Positions 9,161 through 18,024 are shown, counted from the stretch's first letter. The stretch is 64,000 bases of DNA from Anabaena sp. PCC 7108 (GCF_000332135.1 NZ_KB235896.1:4084356-4148355); one strand, 5' to 3'. The notes: a model not told the origin generated them from the sequence alone. Made by a program: numbers and translations.

Positions 9161-10819
9161 ATGATTCAACCCTTGAACGTGTTGATTGTGGAAGATTCAG
9201 AGGCTGATGCTATGTTAGTTATCCGTGAACTACATCGCAATGGTTTCAATCCCATCTGGGAGCGTGTCCAAACAGCTCAAGAGCTACGTGCGGCCCTTCA
9301 GAGATGTAGCTGGGATGTGATCCTTTCAGATTACCGATTACCTGGATTCAATGCATCTGTAACTCTGGAAATTGTGAAGCAGAGTCAAAAAGATATTCCT
9401 TTCATTGTCGTTTCCGGCACAATTGGCGAATTATCTGCTGTGGAAATGATGAAAGCGGGCGCTCACGACTATGTGATGAAAGACAACTTAAACCGATTGT
9501 CAGAGGCAGTGCGTCGAGAAATGCGGGATGCACTGGTGCGGGCAGAGCGGAAAGAAGCCGAACGCGAACGCGAACACTTGCTTGCTCGTGAACGCCACTA
9601 CATTAAACAATTGCACCAGTTATATGAAGCAGAACAGCAAGCACGGTCGGCGGCAGAAGCGTCCAGAGAAGAAGCCCAAGCTGCCAACCGGATTAAGGAT
9701 GAATTTTTAGCGGTGCTATCCCATGAATTGCGATCGCCCCTCAATCCCATTTTGGGTTGGTCTAGGTTGCTACAAACTGGCAAGCTAGACGAGGTAAAAA
9801 CAAAGTTAGCTCTGGCAACTATTGAGCGGAATGCCAAACTGCAAGCTGAATTGATTGAAGATTTGCTGGATATTTCCCGGATTCTACGGGGCAAGCTTAG
9901 TCTCACAAGTAACCCGATTAATCTAGCCTCAACTATTAAAGCAGCAATCGAAACTGTGCAACTCGCAACAGAAGCCAAGTCTATTCGGATAAAAACTATG
10001 CTAGATCCGGATCTAGGACTTGTTTTAGGTGACTCAACCCGTTTACAGCAAGTGATATGGAATTTGCTCTGCAATAGCGTTAAATTTACACCCCCAAAGG
10101 GTCGGATTGAGGTGCGATTGGAACAGGTTGATAATCAAGCTCAAATTACCATTAGCGACAATGGCATGGGTATTTCTCCTGAATTTCTACCTCATATATT
10201 TGATTATTTTCGGCAAGCGGATAGCACTACCACCCGTAAGTTTAGTGGATTGGGTTTGGGTCTGGCAATCGTGCGTCATTTAGTGAATCTGCACGGTGGC
10301 ACTATTGAGGCAGAGAGCCAGGGTGAAGGAACGGGAGCTACATTCACGGTTAAGTTTCCACTGATGCCCACTGTACCAACTGTTAATCAAGATGTTCAAT
10401 TGTCAGAACTATCTCTTGATTTAAAGGGTTTCCACATTTTAGTGGTTGATGACGACACTGATACACGAAATCTGATTGTTTTTCTTTTGGAACAAGTAGG
10501 GGCAAGGGCGATCGCATTTGCCTCCGCTGATGAAGCATTTACGTCCTTAACTCAATCCCCACCGGATATCCTCATTACTGACATCGGGATGCCAAAAATT
10601 GATGGATATATGCTAATGCGGCAGATCAGAGCTTTGCCACCAGAGCAAGGTGGACAGATTCCCGCGATCGCTTTGACTGCCTACGCCGGAGATATTAATC
10701 ACCAACAAGCAATACAAGCAGGCTTTCAACAACATATTGCCAAACCTATTGAACCAGATAAATTAATACAGGCAATCTCTACACTCTTGAGCCAGATGCA
10801 TTGTCAGGCGCACGTCTAG
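9161..10819 (+). CDS. Hybrid receiver - histidine kinase - receiver protein
   Basis: A 552-aa soluble two-component protein without membrane segments. Order: N-terminal receiver, about residues 5-125 (VLIVEDSEADAM, phospho-acceptor in ILSDYRLPGF, lysine in YVMKDN); coiled coil of about 60 residues; HisKA with H-box DEFLAVLSHELRSPLNPILG; HATPase (NLLCNSVKFTPP, SDNGMGIS, GLGLGLAIVRHL); C-terminal receiver, about 425-545 (ILVVDDDTDTRNL, ILITDIGMPKIDGY, HIAKPIEP). The ATG at 9161 (MIQPLNVLIV) is preferred, since receivers usually begin within a few residues of the start; a TTG 39 bp upstream would add 13 residues. It is divergent from the HstK gene. Input signal and output partner are unknown. 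Confidence 0.92.
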   Translation: MIQPLNVLIVEDSEADAMLVIRELHRNGFNPIWERVQTAQELRAALQRCSWDVILSDYRLPGFNASVTLEIVKQSQKDIPFIVVSGTIGELSAVEMMKAGAHDYVMKDNLNRLSEAVRREMRDALVRAERKEAEREREHLLARERHYIKQLHQLYEAEQQARSAAEASREEAQAANRIKDEFLAVLSHELRSPLNPILGWSRLLQTGKLDEVKTKLALATIERNAKLQAELIEDLLDISRILRGKLSLTSNPINLASTIKAAIETVQLATEAKSIRIKTMLDPDLGLVLGDSTRLQQVIWNLLCNSVKFTPPKGRIEVRLEQVDNQAQITISDNGMGISPEFLPHIFDYFRQADSTTTRKFSGLGLGLAIVRHLVNLHGGTIEAESQGEGTGATFTVKFPLMPTVPTVNQDVQLSELSLDLKGFHILVVDDDTDTRNLIVFLLEQVGARAIAFASADEAFTSLTQSPPDILITDIGMPKIDGYMLMRQIRALPPEQGGQIPAIALTAYAGDINHQQAIQAGFQQHIAKPIEPDKLIQAISTLLSQMHCQAHV

Positions 10820-10931
10820 TTATGAGGGTTACGTTTTGAAGATTGTTTGCGTCGTAATCCAAAAGATAAGGTTTCTCAACTTTATCTAGAACGCTGTCAG
10901 ATGTAAAGTAGCTTCTGAAACTATCGCACTA

Positions 10932-11858
10932 TCATTTCTTATAAATCAAAAACGCCGATCCAATGGGTCCAAAATTCTCTACATATACCTTATTGTTATA
11001 AAACAATCCCGGAGACATTCCCCCATCAAATAAAATCCCTTCTTGAATTCTCCCTAAACAGTTATTTCTAGCAATTCCTGATAACACATCATCAAACTGA
11101 CTGGGTAGCAATTCTTTATTAATTGCAGAAGTTTGAATACTAGAATTAGCTTTCACATCATTAACTAACAAAATTACATAACCTTTATTTGTAATTGCAG
11201 CCATAGAGCGATTAGTTGCACCTTTACAAGCAAATTCTCCCAAGGCTTTACAAATATCTTTAAACTGACCTTGACTATAAAATCTACCATTACCACCTAC
11301 TAAATTGTAATTAAGAGAATTCGCTGCTCTTCTCCCAGTATCAATAGTAGCTCTACGTTGCCTTGGGTTTCCACCTGATATCCCAAAGGAAGAACGTTTA
11401 TTTTTAAACGCACCTGAATACTCTACCCCACGAGAAATATTTAAACCTTGGGGTTTATTAACAGTATCTATATAGTCAGCATTAATAGCTGCAATTGGTG
11501 ATTTACCATTTAATTTTGAATTTTCGTCTGATATCAATTGACCAAACTGTTTGGGTATGAATTCTTTACGAAAATTTCCTCTACTATCTTTAGCATATAT
11601 TTTATGAGCTAAACCCAGATTCACCTTAAAATCTAAACTAGGTGATTTAGGATTAAAAAGAATCACATGATTGATCCCTTTACTGTATCTTTCACCTTGA
11701 TTATTAGTCTTCAAAAATTCAATACTAAACTGGGAATTATTACCAGGACAATTAGTAGATGTTTTTGGGGCTGAATTAGCCACCATATCCTGACAACCTA
11801 ATAATAAACTGGCGCTAATTATTGGCATAGATATCAAAAATAATTTATTTGTGTTCAT
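10932..11858 (-). CDS. Lipoprotein with phosphodiester glycosidase (NAGPA-like) domain
   Basis: 308 aa with a lipoprotein signal (hydrophobic run then LLGC, Cys22). The body matches the NAGPA/exopolysaccharide phosphodiester glycosidase family, in which a human member removes N-acetylglucosamine from GlcNAc-phosphodiesters: INADYIDTVNKPQGLNISRG near residue 128, NRSMAAITNKGYVILLVND, and the signature ILFDGGMSPGLFYNN near 276. The substrate in bacteria is generally unknown; cell-envelope or exopolysaccharide phosphodiesters are plausible. It stands alone, and an inverted-repeat hairpin lies just upstream. Confidence 0.8.
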   Translation of the reverse strand: MNTNKLFLISMPIISASLLLGCQDMVANSAPKTSTNCPGNNSQFSIEFLKTNNQGERYSKGINHVILFNPKSPSLDFKVNLGLAHKIYAKDSRGNFRKEFIPKQFGQLISDENSKLNGKSPIAAINADYIDTVNKPQGLNISRGVEYSGAFKNKRSSFGISGGNPRQRRATIDTGRRAANSLNYNLVGGNGRFYSQGQFKDICKALGEFACKGATNRSMAAITNKGYVILLVNDVKANSSIQTSAINKELLPSQFDDVLSGIARNNCLGRIQEGILFDGGMSPGLFYNNKVYVENFGPIGSAFLIYKK

Positions 11859-11884
11859 CTGTGTTTATCTGCGGTTATGATCAC

Positions 11885-11915
11885 AAAAAAAACCGCTACA
11901 GGATTACTATAGCGG
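11885..11915 (-). terminator. Rho-independent terminator-like hairpin, copy 1
   Basis: On the minus strand CCGCTA...TAGCGG (11893-11915) is followed by eight T. It lies about 300 bp beyond the coiled-coil gene. The same sequence, nearly 40 bp with flanks, recurs at 13070-13099. Confidence 0.6.
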
Positions 11916-12208
11916 GGATTATTACTGGATATAACAAATCAATCATTGAATTTCTTGCCTTATCATTCTCATGTAATATTTTACCTGTTAACTGCCCGAT
12001 ACAAAAAAATGACAGTAAATGAATTCACAATCCGCTTTAACCAATGCTGGGGGTTTAATTCCCCTGCCTCTACAGACAGAAATTTTTGATGCCTCAGCTA
12101 AATCCCCGTTGCAAAACTTAATTACGTTGGCGGTAGCCTGCCGTAGGCATTATTACGAATTACGTTGGCGTAGCCTGCCGTAGGCACTATTACGAATTAC
12201 GAATTATT

Positions 12209-12634
12209 TTAATCTTTTTGCCTCAGCAATTGCTCTAAAATTCTCTCCAGCCTCTCTATAGCAGCATTTGTTGATTGTTGGCTATCTCGTAATTCGAGAA
12301 CTACATTATTTACTACAGCATTACGCGCTTTGGTTGTATCCACAAAATCATCAATTTTGTGGCTTAATCGGTCAAACTGCTCATCTACTTTGACAATAAA
12401 GTTGTCAACTTTTTCGCCCATGACTTGAACTGTTACGGATAACCCGTCAAGCTGTTTTTGGGTGATATCTTGCCTTTCTGATAGCCTGTCAATGCGATTA
12501 TTGGCTGATTCAGCATAGGAAGCGGCTGATATCAAAAGCTGTTTGACAGTCTCAAACTCATCATCTAACTGCTGTAGGTGTGAGTCGATGTTGGTTAAAC
12601 GGGTGTTGGTGTCTACTGGTTGTGGGTTGGTCAT
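12209..12634 (-). CDS. Coiled-coil protein of unknown function
   Basis: 141 aa, highly charged and almost wholly heptad-patterned (RLTNIDSHLQQLDDEFETVKQLL, then RIDRLSERQDITQKQLDGLS, then VDEQFDRLSHKIDDFVD), predicted to be one long coiled coil with no membrane segment or catalytic motif. Proteins of this look occur widely in Nostocales accessory DNA, often after a small DNA-binding protein. Here a 55-aa ribbon-helix-helix gene ends 27 bp upstream on the same strand, so the two probably form an operon. Function unknown; a partition, restriction-accessory or toxin-antitoxin link would be speculation. Confidence 0.75.
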   Translation of the reverse strand: MTNPQPVDTNTRLTNIDSHLQQLDDEFETVKQLLISAASYAESANNRIDRLSERQDITQKQLDGLSVTVQVMGEKVDNFIVKVDEQFDRLSHKIDDFVDTTKARNAVVNNVVLELRDSQQSTNAAIERLERILEQLLRQKD

Positions 12635-12661
12635 GCCGATTTTTGCTGGCTGTGCGTGCGG

Positions 12662-12829
12662 CTAACTTGCTTTCTGGTCTTGAGGTTTGTAGCTCTGAAT
12701 TGCTCGTGTAATCATCCGTTCTACAAGATTGGATAATGTACGATCTTCAGCATTTGCAATACTTTCTAACTCTTCCCGTAGTTCATGTGAGCAAGTAAAT
12801 GTAATTTTTGCCTTTTTAGTTTGACCCAT
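12662..12829 (-). CDS. Small ribbon-helix-helix (CopG-like) DNA-binding protein
   Basis: A 55-aa ORF that I translated from the minus strand. It begins MGQTKKAKITFTCSHELREE and continues with LESIANAEDRTLSNLVERMI. This is the ribbon-helix-helix layout: a short basic beta strand (KAKITFTC), helix A (HELREELESIANAE), turn, helix B (TLSNLVERMITRAIQSY). Such proteins bind DNA as dimers and often repress their own promoter. Just upstream (12837-12939) are repeated GAAGCTATAGAT sites that look like its operator. It probably heads a two-gene operon with the coiled-coil protein 27 bp downstream. Confidence 0.72.
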   Translation of the reverse strand: MGQTKKAKITFTCSHELREELESIANAEDRTLSNLVERMITRAIQSYKPQDQKAS

Positions 12830-12836
12830 AACTTCA

Positions 12837-12939
12837 GAAACTATAGATATCTTCAGGTTACATTCTCACTCAGTCAAAAACCAAATTTTTTAGGAGCTAT
12901 TGGAAGCTATAGATTACTTCAGAAGCTATAGATAATATA
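12837..12939. promoter_or_regulatory. Operator-like repeats upstream of the RHH gene
   Basis: The word GAARCTATAGAT occurs at 12837 (GAAACTATAGATATCTTC), 12903 (GAAGCTATAGATTACTTC) and 12922 (GAAGCTATAGATAATATA), with a shorter match GGAGCTAT at 12893. The first two are imperfect palindromes (GAA...TTC) centred on the CTATAGAT core. Position and repetition fit binding sites of the ribbon-helix-helix protein encoded immediately downstream on the minus strand (inference). Confidence 0.5.
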
Positions 12940-13069
12940 ACAACAGATAAGCTAATTAGACAAGTATCTGTCAGCGATCGCTTACTAATCCCCTCATAAA
13001 TTTCCCTCATAAATATAGGTGTCAACAGCTGTTGCGGCTCGCAAAGCAGGTTTTTAAGTACATATCATG

Positions 13070-13099
13070 AAAAAAACCGCTACAGGATTACTATAGCGG
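13070..13099 (-). terminator. Rho-independent terminator, copy 2, after the DUF4912 gene
   Basis: Read on the minus strand, CCGCTATAGTAATCCTGTAGCGG (13077-13099; 6-bp perfect stem, longer with wobble) is followed by seven T. It sits 58 bp after the DUF4912 gene stop, a normal place for its terminator. The hairpin and its flanks are duplicated at 11885-11915. Confidence 0.65.
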
Positions 13100-13156
13100 G
13101 GATTATTAAAAAATGCAGTTATGGCGTAATGTAAAATTCAATGTGAAATCCAAGAA

Positions 13157-14407
13157 TTACGAAAGCCATTCCAGAACAGCTTCATCCTTGGTATTGGTAT
13201 TGCGAGAAGGTGTTTCACGTTCAAACTTCATGTGAATAGAACGGCTTTGTTCACCATCAGCAGCAACAGCTAAAATTGGGTAATCAATTAAACCATCTTG
13301 GAAGGACATTTGGAAGCGGAATGTACCATCTGAATTCAGCTTAATTGGACGACCACCAATAGTTACATTCGCATCTGGTTCAGTTGCACCATATACAATC
13401 AATTCAGCGTCGGCAATTAACCAGAACTTGCGAGGACGTACAGGCACAGCAGAAGCGGAGAAGCCTACACCAGACATACCTACACCGGACATGGTTAAAC
13501 CAGACACGCTAGGAACTGCCCACATACCTACACCAGATGGGAATACGTAGGAGCTGATAGATTTTTCAGGACTGACAGAACCGGCTACGTGCTGCATGGA
13601 ACCAAATATAGAACCAGCTACCCGTTGTGCTTCAGCAGATTCTGCTAAACCAAAGATTTCGTCATAAATGGGGTTGCCATTTGCACCAGCAGCGGTAGTG
13701 GCAATTTTCTTAGCTGGGGGAACTAGTTCATACTTAGTCTTACCGCGTAAGTCTTCTTCAAAGTCTACGGTGATGAAGACATCTTCAATCCAGTCGGAAG
13801 GATAGACGGGAGGAATATGAACTCTAGCAGAACGAGCTAGTACTAACCAACGACCATCTGCGGTACGATAACCGATATCGATGACATAATCGCGATCGCT
13901 CACTGGAATGGGTATGTACCACTCTCTTGCTAATTCATCAGCAGGATATTCTTGAATGCTGTGAGGACTTTGGTATTCAATGTCATTGATGTCAGTGACA
14001 TCATAAATCCGCAATGCTAGGGTTTGTCCCCCTTGACGGCGGAGTTCCTCTTTATGATCATTGGGAATATCCCAATATGTGTAAGCCCATTGAGGATCAC
14101 GTGGTAGCAGCACAATACGGCTGTCACCATAACCCGCTGGTAAATCGGCAAGCACCTCATCTACATCAGTTAGAGAGCCACCAGTACGATCTTCCTGACC
14201 TAATTCAAACTTTGCTGCTTCCACGGTCTCCTGTGCCTCCAGTGAACGAGATGGACTAAGCGAAACTTTGTTGTGCTGGACTTCCTGAATCGATGCCAGC
14301 AATTGAGATTTACGCATTCGGCTATAGCGAGAAATGCTAAATTCACTAGCAACTTTACGAAGTTGCCGTAATGTCATCTCCTCTAGCGGGGGGCGTTCTT
14401 TTGCCAT
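13157..14407 (-). CDS. DUF4912 protein with Rho-N/SAP-like N-terminal domain
   Basis: 416 aa. Residues about 8-48 (LEEMTLRQLRKVASEFSISRYSRMRKSQLL) form a small helical Rho-N/SAP-like domain usually linked to nucleic-acid binding. Residues about 95-220 match DUF4912 (DSRIVLLPRDPQWAYTYWDI, LALRIYDVTDI, EWYIPIPVSDRDYVIDIGYR). A flexible linker with GVGMSGVGFS-like Gly/Ser repeats follows, then a beta-rich end from about 325 (LIADAELIVYGATEPDANVTIGGRPI, SFQDGLIDYPILAVAADG). Function is unknown. A terminator hairpin follows at 13070-13099, and the gene has a long 5' intergenic region. Confidence 0.82.
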   Translation of the reverse strand: MAKERPPLEEMTLRQLRKVASEFSISRYSRMRKSQLLASIQEVQHNKVSLSPSRSLEAQETVEAAKFELGQEDRTGGSLTDVDEVLADLPAGYGDSRIVLLPRDPQWAYTYWDIPNDHKEELRRQGGQTLALRIYDVTDINDIEYQSPHSIQEYPADELAREWYIPIPVSDRDYVIDIGYRTADGRWLVLARSARVHIPPVYPSDWIEDVFITVDFEEDLRGKTKYELVPPAKKIATTAAGANGNPIYDEIFGLAESAEAQRVAGSIFGSMQHVAGSVSPEKSISSYVFPSGVGMWAVPSVSGLTMSGVGMSGVGFSASAVPVRPRKFWLIADAELIVYGATEPDANVTIGGRPIKLNSDGTFRFQMSFQDGLIDYPILAVAADGEQSRSIHMKFERETPSRNTNTKDEAVLEWLS

Positions 14408-14798
14408 TAATTTGGCCTCCAGTAGTGTTAAAGGTAAATGATTTCCCCGGGTTATAGAATGGTTGTTAAAATGTCACCTATCCCAGATGAATTTCTTATT
14501 CCTGACTTCTGGTTTTGCCCAGTTTATAAATGTTTTAGTTTGTTTTTAAATTGAGAAATACAAGCTTTTGATTCCTCGTCCTGCCATCATTAGCATTTCT
14601 TTGGGATCAGCGGTTTGCTTTCTTCAAATAAATACTAACCGGTAATCATGCCTAGTGAGCAAGGGGTCTGAAGACGGTTTTTGGTCTGTTTGACGTATTT
14701 ATCAGTTCTTCGGGGATCAATATGTCATAACTTCCTGACATAAGGAGTTTTGAGAAGGGAGTTATATCAAGATTCCATGACATTAATATTCAAAAGCG
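14408..14798. other. Upstream region of the DUF4912 gene, no gene seen
   Basis: About 390 bp of AT-rich DNA between the DUF4912 start and the small element at 14799. It must contain the promoter of the leftward DUF4912 gene. I see no ORF, tRNA or convincing riboswitch. Confidence 0.5.
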
Positions 14799-14954
14799 GT
14801 AGGGGCGTATTGCAATACGCCCCTACTAAAAAATAAAAATGTGTAGGTTGGGGAGATTTGGACGGGGTTCCCGGATTGTGACCAATGGCCTTTGACGTAA
14901 GGAAACCCAACCTACGAATATTCTTAACTGAACAGTATTGCAATACGCCCCTAC
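14799..14954. mobile_element. MITE-like element with 20-bp terminal inverted repeats
   Basis: GTAGGGGCGTATTGCAATAC (14799-14818) is the exact reverse complement of GTATTGCAATACGCCCCTAC (14935-14954). The left end continues as a near-complete 28-bp palindrome (14799-14826). An inner pair, GTAGGTTGGG near 14842 and CCCAACCTAC near 14906, is nested inside. The right terminal repeat contains the TAG stop codon of rfbB (14951-14953). Confidence 0.78.
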
Positions 14955-16036
14955 TGACTGTAATTTTGCCGATAATAAGCTTGATATTCCTCAGATAGTA
15001 GTGGTTTCCACCAATCACTATTCTCCAGATACCATTGCACTGTGAGACGTAAACCCTCGGTAATTGTCACAGAAGGACTCCAACCAAGCTCAGTTTTTAA
15101 CTTATTGGCGTTAATTGCATATCGTCGGTCATGTCCTGGTCTATCTTTGACAAAAGTAATCAACTTTTCAGCCGGACTCACTGGTAAATCAGGTGCTAAC
15201 TCGTCCATAATTTGACATAAAGTTTTGACAAGACTGATATTTTCCACTTCATTATTACCGCCAATATTATAATTTTCACCTGGCTTTCCTTGATGAATTA
15301 CCACATCTAAAGCCTGACAATGATCATTAACATAAAGCCAATCTCGTACATTTTTACCATCTCCGTAAACTGGTAATGGCTTACCCATTAAAATATTGAT
15401 ACACATTAAAGGAATTAACTTTTCTGGAAATTGAAAAGCCCCATAATTATTAGAGCAATTAGTGATAATTGTCGGTAATTTATAAGTGTGGTAATAGGCT
15501 CGAACCAAGTGATCACTTCCAGCTTTTGAGGCTGAATAGGGACTATTGGGACTGTATGCTGTAGTTTCCGAGAAAGCCGGATCATCTGGGGATAAACTAC
15601 CATAGACTTCATCAGTAGAAACATGGAGAAAAAGATAATTTTCTGGCTGTGCTTTTGTTTCCCAGTGTTGACGGAAGGATTCTAGAAGGGTAAAGGTTCC
15701 AACTACGTTAGTTTGTACAAAAGCCCCAGGAGCAAGAATGGAACGGTCTACATGAGATTCAGCAGCGAAATGAGCTATGGTATCAATATTTTCTGCTCCT
15801 AATATTTTATCAACAAGAGTGCGTTGCCCTTGGCCGGCGTAGCCATCGCATATATCTCCCTGGACAAAGCCAAAATTCTCGTATTCCTGAACTAACTTCA
15901 AATTGGGGAGATTTCCAGCATAGGTGAGAGCATCCAAAACTACTACACGGTCATTTGGATAAACCCGACACCAGTGATGCACAAAATTTGCACCAATAAA
16001 CCCCGCACCCCCAGTAACTAGTAAACGACGACTCAT
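14951..16036 (-). CDS. rfbB: dTDP-glucose 4,6-dehydratase
   Basis: Converts dTDP-glucose to dTDP-4-keto-6-deoxyglucose, the second step towards dTDP-rhamnose and other deoxysugars of surface polysaccharides. 361 aa, an extended SDR with GGAGFIGANFVHHW near residue 8, HFAAESHVDRSI, the catalytic region STDEVYGSL and YSASKAGSDHLVRAYYHTY, and RPGHDRRYAI plus ELGWSP towards the end, all diagnostic of RfbB/RmlB. The last codons and the stop overlap the terminal repeat of a small inverted-repeat element. The glycosyltransferase gene lies upstream on the same strand, separated by a 7-bp repeat tract, which suggests a small polysaccharide unit, though rfbA, rfbC and rfbD are not here. Confidence 0.95.
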   Translation of the reverse strand: MSRRLLVTGGAGFIGANFVHHWCRVYPNDRVVVLDALTYAGNLPNLKLVQEYENFGFVQGDICDGYAGQGQRTLVDKILGAENIDTIAHFAAESHVDRSILAPGAFVQTNVVGTFTLLESFRQHWETKAQPENYLFLHVSTDEVYGSLSPDDPAFSETTAYSPNSPYSASKAGSDHLVRAYYHTYKLPTIITNCSNNYGAFQFPEKLIPLMCINILMGKPLPVYGDGKNVRDWLYVNDHCQALDVVIHQGKPGENYNIGGNNEVENISLVKTLCQIMDELAPDLPVSPAEKLITFVKDRPGHDRRYAINANKLKTELGWSPSVTITEGLRLTVQWYLENSDWWKPLLSEEYQAYYRQNYSQ

Positions 16037-16037
16037 A

Positions 16038-16190
16038 ATAATTTTAGATTTTAGATTTTGGATTTTAGATTTTGGATTTTAGATTTTAGATTTTAGATTT
16101 TGGATTTTAGATTTTGGATTTTAGATTTTGGATTTTAGATTTTGGATTTTAGATTTTAGATTTTGGATTTTAGATTTTGGATTTTGGATT
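16038..16190. repeat. Heptanucleotide repeat tract GATTTTR
   Basis: About 20 units of GATTTTA/GATTTTG in tandem fill the whole gap between the rfbB start and the stop of the glycosyltransferase gene. This is the 7-bp short tandemly repeated repetitive (STRR) type known from heterocystous cyanobacteria. The tract also occupies the rfbB leader, so rfbB has no unique upstream sequence. Confidence 0.9.
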
Positions 16191-17196
16191 ACAAATACTT
16201 AGAAAAATATTTCTTCTTTAGTTTACCATATACTCTACCTACAAATAATTTTGCTAAACGCAATCTTGTTAAATTTTGAATCTTGACTGAGTTATGGCTT
16301 TTGTGGTCAAAGAACTCATTTATTTCTGCCAAAATCACTGGCAATCGCTGTAAAATATTCTCAGTTCGGTACTCTGATAAAACCTCCGGTGATAAAGTTA
16401 GTGTGATTGGTGATGTGAGAGACTTTAAAATTCTCTGCACATCATATTCTAGAGAATAGCCAGCTATTTTATAGCAATTAAATCCAGGATCTAAATAATC
16501 AGAAAGTCCGCCGTTGACACTAGAAAAAACTTGACAACCACAAGCGAGAGCTTCCATTGGTTGTAAGCCAAAACCTTCACTCACGCCTTGTTGCGCCCAA
16601 TATTCGGCAGAGTCGTAAAGATAAATTTTAGCGCGGTTGAATAATCCCGGTAAATCTTCGATATAAGAATCAACGACAAAGACTTTACATTTTTGCTGCA
16701 ATGCGGGAATTAATTCTTTAATTAAATATTCAGAAGATTTTCGGGTTTGAACTAAAATATCAATATCTCGTTCAAGATGCAAATTTGTAAATTCATCAGC
16801 GATTTGATTAGGTAAATAATAAATTAAAGAATTAGGTGATTTTTGTCCCCAATATCCCATCGTGTTACGGCTGACTGTCACAATGGGAATATCTGACGGT
16901 AGATTGAATTTATAACCAGCAGTGTGAGCATGATAAACCACATTGTATTTTTGCAGTTTAGGCGCTAGTTTAGCGATATCAAATCCCCAACTAATCACAA
17001 AAATAACATGATCTAAGTTGTTCTGCTTGAGCAGATCGTCAAGAAAAAGTTTACCTGGTTCACGTTGACGGTAAGTGACAACATCAGCACTACAAATCTG
17101 TTGAACTAAAGTAACTGTTTTTAACTCCGCCCAAAGACCACCACAGGCAAACTTTCCATCTGTTCCTGGTACTAAAAAGTAAAGTTTTCTCATCAC
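16189..17196 (-). CDS. Glycosyltransferase, GT-B fold, group 1-like
   Basis: 335 aa, no signal peptide. The N-terminal half has the sequence YFLVPGTDGKFACGGLWAEL, followed by VIFVISWGFDIAKL and VVYHAHTAGYKFNLPSD. The C-terminal half carries the group-1 donor-binding region QGVSEGFGLQPMEALACGCQVFSSVNGGLSDYL near residues 205-235, with the conserved E...GFG..P.EA.ACG. pattern. The sugar and acceptor are unknown; polysaccharide or glycolipid assembly is likely, given rfbB next to it. The last helix is basic (KLFVGRVYGKLKKKYFSKYL), typical of a membrane-associating tail. A short start (MRKLYF, one codon later) is equally possible. Confidence 0.85.
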   Translation of the reverse strand: MMRKLYFLVPGTDGKFACGGLWAELKTVTLVQQICSADVVTYRQREPGKLFLDDLLKQNNLDHVIFVISWGFDIAKLAPKLQKYNVVYHAHTAGYKFNLPSDIPIVTVSRNTMGYWGQKSPNSLIYYLPNQIADEFTNLHLERDIDILVQTRKSSEYLIKELIPALQQKCKVFVVDSYIEDLPGLFNRAKIYLYDSAEYWAQQGVSEGFGLQPMEALACGCQVFSSVNGGLSDYLDPGFNCYKIAGYSLEYDVQRILKSLTSPITLTLSPEVLSEYRTENILQRLPVILAEINEFFDHKSHNSVKIQNLTRLRLAKLFVGRVYGKLKKKYFSKYL

Positions 17197-17370
17197 ACAA
17201 TTAATAGGTATTTAAGTAGAAAGGCACAAAAAAAACGTAGACGCGGAGCGGCTTCTCGAAGAGTACTATGTAACTAAAAGTAAAGTTGCCCAAAAACCTC
17301 TTTCCTTCTGCCCCCTGCCCCCTGCCTCCTGCCTTGTCATAACGACAATTTTTAACGCCAACCTACTTAT

Positions 17371-18024
17371 TTACTCACACCAGTTCACTTTGACAAAATG
17401 TGCTTCACGTCCCCAAGCATCCCGTGTACGGGTAATATTTTCAGTCTCTAGATTAAATGGGATAGCTGTTGTTAAATAACGTTGAGCTATAGAACCTAAA
17501 TTGGGGGCTAGTTCCGATGCTGTTGTCGCTGCTAAACCTAAACCAATGAGTTGTTCAATAGGTCGAAATGGTAGCAACAAATGTACACCTACAGCCATTC
17601 CGGCTGTCAATAGCATTGCTACAGATAAATTTGTACCACAACGGGGATGAACAGCTAAATCCCATTCTCCACTGGTGAGGCGATGTTGGGCTAATGTTAC
17701 CGCACGTCGCAGATGACTGATATTAACATCACCATAAAGATAAAATCCATGTTCGGTAGACAAGCCGCCCAGTAATTCGTTATCCAATTGCACATTTGTC
17801 GGCTTTCTTGCAGGTATACAAGCGCTTTTGATTTCACTGAGAACCCAAACGGTAGCGTGTTCTAGGGCGTGAACCTGACGCAGCATGAGAATTTCTTGTA
17901 ACCCAGGCAGAAAAGATAGCTGTTTGAGTAATTCAGTGTCTTGTTTGGGTGATGGTGCGATTAAGTCAAACTTAAAAAAGTCAAAGGGAGATGAGCCATT
18001 TGAGAAAGAAGTAGAACTATTCAT
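17371..18024 (-). CDS. Conserved cyanobacterial protein, DUF6391-like
   Basis: 217 aa. The conserved core is LRQVHALEHATVWVLSE (two His, one Glu, metal-site-like), GLSTEHGFYLYGDV and LAVHPRCGTNLSVAM, with hydrophobic segments around residues 132-152 (VAMLLTAGMAVGVHLLLPF) and 158-172. The family is restricted mainly to cyanobacteria, and no activity is known to me. The His/Cys pattern with a membrane segment could mean a membrane metalloprotein, but that is only inference. Downstream (17285-17370) is a CCCCTGCC repeat shared with 26035-26122. Confidence 0.6.
   Translation of the reverse strand: MNSSTSFSNGSSPFDFFKFDLIAPSPKQDTELLKQLSFLPGLQEILMLRQVHALEHATVWVLSEIKSACIPARKPTNVQLDNELLGGLSTEHGFYLYGDVNISHLRRAVTLAQHRLTSGEWDLAVHPRCGTNLSVAMLLTAGMAVGVHLLLPFRPIEQLIGLGLAATTASELAPNLGSIAQRYLTTAIPFNLETENITRTRDAWGREAHFVKVNWCE

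Noticed and set aside
9598-10074. 158-aa minus-strand ORF inside the hybrid kinase gene
   Set aside because: Antisense to conserved HisKA/HATPase coding sequence, with no recognisable protein features.
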